From: Siphonodentalium dalli
Taxonomy: Eukaryota; Mollusca; Scaphopoda; Gadilida; Siphonodentaliidae
Direction: 5' to 3'
Length of the DNA stretch: 64,000 nt
Assembly (NCBI GenBank): GCA_032622095.1
Contig: CP136068.1
Location: 120,021,509-120,085,508, forward strand
Position 1 is the first letter of the stretch. Each line of letters opens with the position of its first letter. Both the position numbers and the translations under genes were made by a program. Positions 57,241 through 64,000 of the stretch are shown here, piece by piece. Under the pieces are notes generated by a model. It did not search any database and was not told the DNA's origin. It worked only from the letters and a program-made list of their open reading frames with translations.

Positions 57241-57881
57241 TACATTTCAGAATTATTTGACTACTAGCATGGACTAGTGTATGTTGCAAAGTATTTATAA
57301 TGTGGGGGAGGTGGTAGAAAAAATAAATTGCAGGCAGGTATGCTATGTTTTGTTTGCATCTGGCAATTTTGGGAACCCTTCACCCCAAGCCAGCAAAAAA
57401 TATTTGTTTCCACCATATTTTTAGACACCTACCCCCAAAGTTTCTCTAACTTCCATCTTAATCAGTATACAACTCATAGTTATAGAGCTCTAATAGTACG
57501 TGGCTATTTCTGTTCCAAAACATGGAATATAACAATTAATATCTTTGAACATTATCAAGCTTAGATGTTTGTTCATGAATCAGTTAGATACCAGTTGTAC
57601 CATAATTCCAAAACTATTCCTGACCATAATGCCAACCAATCCATCATCCACATGTATACTGTACCGACCCATACCATTTTTTACCATCCACTGGAGATCA
57701 ATTTATGATAGGCTATGAAGCAGTTTCCGAGTGTAGTTAGATATTTATCACAAATTGGAGGAGTAACAAATTTATTCCTGAGTTCATTAACATAGTCTCA
57801 TTAGGATAGTATGTTGCCTACTCATATTTATGCATACAGAATATCAATATCAACCTCCTCATTTCTTTGAGGAAGAGGTTA
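57241..57881. other. No gene recognised
   Basis: AT-rich sequence between duplication copies; a 78-residue plus frame at 57328 has no motif. Confidence 0.4.
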
Positions 57882-58300
57882 GTATCAAGTTAACCAATGA
57901 TTGGATTTTAAATTAATTAGATCGATCGGTCTCATTAATATTAAGACCAGTTGAATTGGTCTTTTCCAGACTTGCATGTATGGTAACTGGAATAAGGGGA
58001 ATCACTTTAAACTGTTCTATAATTAACCCAATTGTGTTGTAGCATCATATAATACATAGATCTCTGTCAATCTGTTAGGTTTCCAGATTATTTGCGCTTA
58101 AGCGCAAATAAGTTATTTGCGCTTAAGCGCAAATAATCTAATGGTTACCAAAGCTCTCAGTCTCCATTAGATTATTTGCGCTTAAGCGCAAATAAAGCCT
58201 GGCATCTTCATACCATATCAAGTTTTCATTCAACACCGATATTGTGCACGTGGTATTTCTGTCATCGTACCCCTGATTAACCCTTTCATGATGGGAGCTG
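57882..58300. repeat. Segmental duplication, copy 2, with palindrome insertion
   Basis: Same sequence as 56528-56800 plus about 150 bp (58095-58244) carrying three TTTGCGCTTAAGCGCAAA palindromes. Confidence 0.9.
58090..58195. repeat. Three perfect palindromes
   Basis: Three ATTTGCGCTTAAGCGCAAAT units, two of them 10 bp apart and one further on, each preceded by ATTAGATT- or AGATT-like sequence. Confidence 0.92.
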
Positions 58301-59996
58301 CACTATTGCAGCATTAAAGATCCTATGCCCGTGAATTTTCTTATAGATGCAAGTTTCCCATAGGGAGCCTCGCATGTATTAAAGAATGCACTAGCTTACA
58401 AGGTGAATAATTTTAGGCCAGTCAGGGACGCCGGAGAAGGGGGGCATGAGGGATGCAAGAAGGAAACATCATTTCTTGTACTTCTGCAACTTATTAAGCA
58501 CTTATCAACTATTGTCTCAATCAAATCAATTCACTAATAAATTCAGCCTAAAAAAAAAACAAAAACAAAACAAGAATTGTCCTAGTAACATACTTGTATT
58601 TTCACATTAGTTCAAATCAGTCTTTTCGTGTCATCTAGAATTGATACAGTGACATAGCTAAATGAATACTGGGCTACTTACTATTTGAACTCTTACCCAG
58701 CACCTATACCCCGCTCCCAAACCAAAGTAACCTAAAATAACATGTATTCTTAAAACAGTTATCTTTTTTTTTTCAGCCAAGACCTAGTGGTACTCATAAT
58801 TCTGCACCTGTATCAACTACAGACAGACACGCTATTTCAAGGCTTGACAATGACATGATTATCAAAGTGGGACACTTTATTAATCTATTTTTAGAACAGA
58901 CAATATCGTATAGCGATAGAGATCATTAGGGTGTTCCTGTAGCTATGCACAAAGTGTCAAATATCCCAGGTTGCTTGTTTGTATTGTGTTATTACATTGT
59001 TATAAGCGATAAAGAATCTAATTAACTTTTATTTGTGACGAAATTACACAATAAAAATTCTGGTCTCTGTTAACAATAACCACTATTGTTCGTTCGCTAA
59101 ACTGTCGCACGTTTTTAGACCCGAAAATATTTGAAATATAATGAATATTAATCAATTTCCGGACAGGGGTCTTTGATTCATATCTAATATTTTATACCCC
59201 GGTAACTATATTATATAATATAACACATGTTTACAAAGAGATAGATCATCTTTAAGACTTCGTTCCTTCCACAAAAAACTAGAACAATTTAATGTCACTT
59301 TCAACATCTATGGTCATGATGTGAAAGGACACCTATATTCAGGCAATGGCATTCGTTGATATTTACTAGTACCCCATGCTGTGTCCCGAGTCTTAGACTA
59401 TAAAAATGTCCCATCTTGTTCTTCAGGGAACAATACAGGGGTAATTGGGTAATTTGAGTTAGAAACTGATTGATTATTCAATATTATGAAGAAGTATTAT
59501 ACAATAACTCATATATACCAGTATCTGGAGCCATAAATTTTGTACAGTGAAGCCTCTTTAAATGAAAAATGACACAAGAATAAAGAGATAGTAATCTCTT
59601 TGACCAATTTATTTCATCACTTGCACCATTAGCATTATGTGAGTGTCCTGGTAGGGACTATAATTATGTAGACTGTGAATGTTTGTAATACATCAATAGT
59701 TTCAAGCTACAAATATATCTTACTAGTATACTAAGTACACATATGATTAAGATATACAAAGTAAATTAAAGAATAAAATATATGCATACTGATCGGTCAG
59801 TCATTGGTCAATATGAGAATATGTAGCCAGGGATGAATCGCCTCATCACAAGTATTTACAAACTAGTACTACAAGCACGATTTTGCACTGGGTGAAGGAC
59901 AGAGTACAAATGCAGCAAAGCCCTGTTGAAATGCAATAGAATCACACATTGACGATTAATAACTTGTTAATAGGCTATTGAACAATGACTATTTAT
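58301..59996. other. Repeat fragments
   Basis: Truncated E element (58277-58400), family A right terminus (58819-58846) and the P3 half copy (59150-59254). No gene supported. Confidence 0.5.
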
Positions 59997-60230
59997 CTAT
60001 TCAGGAAAGCTTGGCATATTCATATCGTAGGAACTAGAATTTTTCACATTTTCCATTTTAGAGTTATCCTTCTTTGCTATCTGACAATCGTTTCTTTTTG
60101 CTTTCAAAAGAGTGCCAAATGACAGAGTATGCATTTTCATTTTGTCTGAGTTATCACCCTTAGTTTGTAATTTTTTGCTGTTTGTCCACCTTGATAACTC
60201 TAACAAATATAAACCAACTTCAATAATTGT
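59997..60230 (-). CDS. Unassigned lysine-rich open frame, possible last exon
   Basis: Opens LPTIIEVGLYLLELSRWTNS, then a lysine-rich stretch and NMPSFPE before the stop at 59997. A stop lies directly upstream with no AG acceptor, so a processed or broken copy is as likely as a true terminal exon. No family recognised. Confidence 0.2.
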   Translation of the reverse strand, partial: TIIEVGLYLLELSRWTNSKKLQTKGDNSDKMKMHTLSFGTLLKAKRNDCQIAKKDNSKMENVKNSSSYDMNMPSFPE

Positions 60231-60249
60231 TGGTAATCATGCCAGTTTT

Positions 60250-61179
60250 ATTCAGTCATCACAGGCCAGATTAAGACATCTTTCAAATTAAGATACATAA
60301 TCAAATGAATGAACTTCACAGGAAAGTCAATTTGGCAGGGGGATAGTCTGGGCGGTGCACTTGTTGGAAGGCATGGACAGCCTTGGTTGTAGGTTATAAT
60401 TTTATAAACAAGTTTCCAAATTATGAAAATGTCCTCAAGAATATAGTAAAACAATTTAATGATGGTATAAATGGGACATTATCAACAAAACACCCTTTGT
60501 GTGAGCTGAGAATTTGTCTATATACAGCACATCAAGAGTAAGCAAAAGGGTATTTTTTTGAGAGAGTGATTGACAGTGATCGACCCATTCAAAAAACGAT
60601 ATCTTGAGTGGCAAGGATCATAAGAAAGTGCTAATGCTATACAGTTTGAACCAAAGTCCACTTTGTGGTGTTGAGTGTTTTGCTTTTGTACGATCTTTAC
60701 ATACTGTACTTTAACAGAATTTGGCTTTCTTTTACATAACACTGCATACAAACTTGACAACATCATATTATTTACACAAAATTTATGATTGGTATAAAGA
60801 ACAAAATCTGTCTATATTTTAATATTCTTTCTGTTTAATGGATGTAACTATTTTAACAGCAATACCACTGTGAAGACACCCATGCCTTTAACTTTGCGAA
60901 ACATAATGTTAATCCGTAAAATTTCAAAAGTCTTAAAACTTAAAATTTTGGTACGTCACTTGAATGTATCACAGATACAATGGTAATATTTCAAATGTGT
61001 TGATAAACAAATATCACTGATACACACAATTACAGTAGTCCCTGCTGCCAACCAGCAGAATGAATTATAATTTATTGTTTATTTAATCTGAGAGACCAAG
61101 TGTATGATGATTGATGGGCCAATTCTATACCACCCAGATGATGGATCATTGATGGACTTGATGGGGTACCTACCCAGGT
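60250..61179. other. Unassigned, with H half-copy
   Basis: 60740-60880 matches the right arm of MITE H. A plus-strand frame near 60390-60530 (YNFINKFPNYENVLKNIVKQ) follows a TTGTAG acceptor-like site but has no recognisable family. Confidence 0.35.
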
Positions 61180-61395
61180 GCTATGCCAACCTGGGGAATG
61201 TAGCATTCTAATAACATCACCGAAAACTTCAAAGAAATCGACCATACCACTTCATAGAAAACATCATCTGAACTACACCCAATTTTAAATATTTACATAT
61301 TGATTCGGGCGGCAACTATCAGCAATAATCTAACACAAATAATTTTGATAGTCATTGCATTTAATTAATATATATATATATATATAACCCGTCAT
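61180..61395. repeat. Dispersed repeat Q, copy 2
   Basis: Colinear with the repeat at 19690; ends in a (TA)n tract. Confidence 0.65.
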
Positions 61396-62659
61396 CTGTT
61401 TGTGTCTATCTACATGTTTGTAATTCTGTCACGCTTTTGGCGCGTTTATAACTTTTCAGCAAATTTGGAACAAGGCCTACAGTTAATCATAGAAGACGAC
61501 TTAACAACTTTCATGCCGATTGGTCAAAGAGAACCTGAGTTCAAACTTGGTCCCCCCAAATGCCGTATTTGCATTCAAGTAGACACTATTAATTTTGTTA
61601 CAACGTTTGTCCAAATGACATCATGTGATGTACACAAACCCACACTTGCATTGCTATTGTATTTTGACAAAATTTCCATGCGCTCAACCCATTGTTGGAA
61701 ATGGGTGATATAATTTAATTTGTCAGTTCAGGTTGAGTGTGAATAAAAGTTGAAATGCATGTTGATTTTGTCATGGAAGTGCATGGGGTTTAGAGTGGAG
61801 ACTCAAACTTTCTATGCCATCATTGAAAATGGGTGCTAAATGGTCTTTCCATTTGCCACTTCAGTGTGAATATAAGTAATGGATGTTGTCTTTGAAAGTT
61901 GTGCATTGAGTGTGGATTCGAAGGAGTATATATCTGAGTAATGGCAAATTTTTATGTATAAAATGTTGATACAATACCAAAATGGGCGGGAGGTGTGCAA
62001 ATGGGCCGCAGTGCAGGGGAACTATGGTCTTATAGGCCTATATATGCTGCTGAGTAAAATCTTCCAAAGGGAGCCTGTTCAAGATCATAATGCATGTGTG
62101 CAAAGGGCACAGATGGCCTGCAGGCCACACCTTCACTGAATAAAGGCCCTGTTTCAGTTACAGTAGTACATATAGTAATAAAGTAATATATGTTGATTTT
62201 GTTGCATTTCATATGTGCATGCATATATGTGGGTGGTGATATAGAAATACAGTTTTAGTGAACAAAAAGTGTTCCCGAGCCATAGGCTTATAGCCGCGGA
62301 ATAAATGCTGCCAATGGAGTCTGTTTTCTGTTTACTTACTTATAATTTGAAAGTCTGTTCAGTACCGTATGAAGTAATATTATATACCATGCCGATGGCA
62401 AAATTACATACTCATTTAAGTTACTGCATATAGTCCCTAGTCATTGAGTGGCTTCAGTTCACGCTCCGCGTCAATATTATTTTTTACATGATCATGTGTT
62501 CCACGTGTTGCCCAATCCAATTTCTGTCAAATTAATTTGATTTTCTATGTATTATTGATATTAGATCATTGTTATTACTGGGGATTTATTGAAATTGGTG
62601 TACAGTACCCCTTTAAGATTACTACGAGACTTATCATTTAATATTCAGAATGGAAATAA

Positions 62660-62822
62660 TGATATATAAAATAATATCTAGTTTTTTGAGTGCATACAGC
62701 ATTTATGTCATGAGTGAGCGAGACAAATGTTTAGTTTGGTAAAATAAACATTTGTCTCATTTACGAATGACATAATTGTCATTATGCATTAATAAAACAC
62801 TAGATATTCTCTTTATTATATG
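62660..62822. mobile_element. Palindromic repeat X
   Basis: Arms AATATCTAGT(T/G)TTTT and ATGTCAT...GAGACAAATGTTTA with complements; about 160 bp. Looks like a small foldback MITE; TSD not clear. Confidence 0.55.
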
Positions 62823-64000
62823 CATTACCAAAGAAATTCACCATTTAGACGATAAATTTTCTCACAATCGCCTTCATTAGATGTATCAAAAGTCAACAGC
62901 TGATCACTGTCTGTTCACTTCACCATCCGCTGAATAGATAATAGCAGGTTATATATAACCATTTTTATGTTTGAGACGATCTGGCGATCGGTTTCATGAT
63001 TGCCTGCAGTCAGTTTTGGTGGAGACTGTACGTAATGTAATTTATACTTTTGGTCACGTGAGCGGCCTTCCTTATCAGTCGCCATTTAGCAAACCAGTAA
63101 GATCTCTCTCTGGACGTGGGAAGGTTATTCAAAAGTTATGTAGTTTAAAATATTATATTAGTAATTCATACACATCTCGGCATCGGTAATTGTTTCTTGA
63201 CCCTCCCTCCCGCCCAGTATGGTTATTTTGTTAAGTTTTGTTATTCTCATGTGTTATGATGTTTTATTACATTTGTTACTCTTGTTTGACTTAATTGTAT
63301 GGGGCCCTTTTTTGGTCCCCACCTTCACAATTTTATTATTTCGGCTGATTAATGAAGATAATTAAACAGCCATTGAACGAGAAATTGTCTCATGTCTTGT
63401 GAACTAGCAAATCCCTCCTTGGGCTCAATATTATGTAATCACAGAATATTTATTTAGCCATCTTCTCAGGGCATAAATAGACTTCTGTATTCGAGTTATT
63501 TCCCCCATAATTGGGTCGAATTTCAAATTCAATTTTTAAATATAACTATAATAATAAGTTATTCTACTGATTCACAAGAATGTTAAAATATGCATGTACA
63601 TTGTACATTGCTACACACAAGTGAATCGGTCTGGGGGGTATTAAAATTTATTTAACCACAACTTGTTTTTAGATAAATTACTGTTTAGCATATAATAAAT
63701 AAATTTACCATATGGTTTAGATTTTTAAACCATAAATGCTATTAATATACACCAGTGACTGCAACTGTTTTGATAGAGTTCTAATTTTGAGAAATTGATA
63801 CATTGTTAGACAATATATTTGATTAAACTGCTTGACTATACTCATAGTTACTTTCTCTAGCAAAAATAATATATTTATAAATTAGAGATCTATTCCTAGA
63901 CTTTGTATTTCATGGTGAGCTTTGGTGGCACCAGCCAGCAGTAGATCATGTCATTAATCTCTAACTGGCTATGCCTATAGAGATCATATTCCACAATTTT
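62823..64000. other. No gene recognised at right edge
   Basis: AT-rich sequence with short frames only; nothing assignable. Confidence 0.4.

Noticed and set aside
58783-58930. Plus-strand exon after a strong polypyrimidine/CAG site (PRPSGTHNSAPVSTTDRH...)
   Set aside because: The reading passes through the terminal repeat of MITE family A (58819-58846), so the open frame is not evidence of coding.
61402-61713. 103-residue plus frame as a gene
   Set aside because: Sits at the edge of repeat Q after a (TA)n tract and reads like the generic repeat text seen in tandem-core elements; no motif.

Overview
The window is eukaryotic nuclear DNA, AT-rich, with short exons bounded by GT/AG sites and very dense mobile DNA. 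A tRNA-derived SINE whose tail resembles the Meta-SINE type common in molluscs, tandem-core elements ending in ACGG-rich microsatellites like those described in bivalves, and the divergence of the calpain-7 exons point to a marine mollusc, probably a bivalve. The species cannot be told from sequence alone.

Two genes can be supported. (1) CAPN7 (calpain-7) lies on the minus strand. Its start codon is at 33110 and ten coding exons run down to 1973; the rest of the gene lies beyond position 1. The visible part covers the two MIT domains, the linker, and the first part of the cysteine-protease core including the catalytic Cys. (2) A gene for a tandem ubiquitin-like protein lies on the plus strand: exons 46015-46233, 53433-53585 and 55558-55848, predicted product 220 residues. 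Its last exon reads in frame through a series of short perfect palindromes.

Almost everything else is transposon sequence, much of it with termini and target-site duplications (TSDs) that can be read directly. At least nine hAT-like elements have exact 8-bp TSDs, three of them nested inside one another at 48913-53177. About ten elements are bounded by TTAA with YCNTT-type termini (piggyBac-like in form), several with their own palindrome repeated near an end. Other groups are TA-flanked palindromic MITEs, foldback elements with arms of up to about 0.7 kb, and tandem-core (Helentron/pearl-like) arrays. The introns of both genes are largely made of this material, and two insertions sit within a few bases of CAPN7 splice donors.

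Layout: 1-33.1 kb, CAPN7 with repeat-filled introns; 33.2-36.4 kb, CAPN7 upstream region with a hAT element and a degenerate tandem array; 36.4-45.3 kb, nested transposons; 45.5-55.9 kb, the ubiquitin-like gene with element-filled introns; 55.9-64 kb, palindrome arrays, a segmental duplication, repeat fragments and a few weak open frames. No rRNA gene, functional tRNA gene, CRISPR array or operon was seen.
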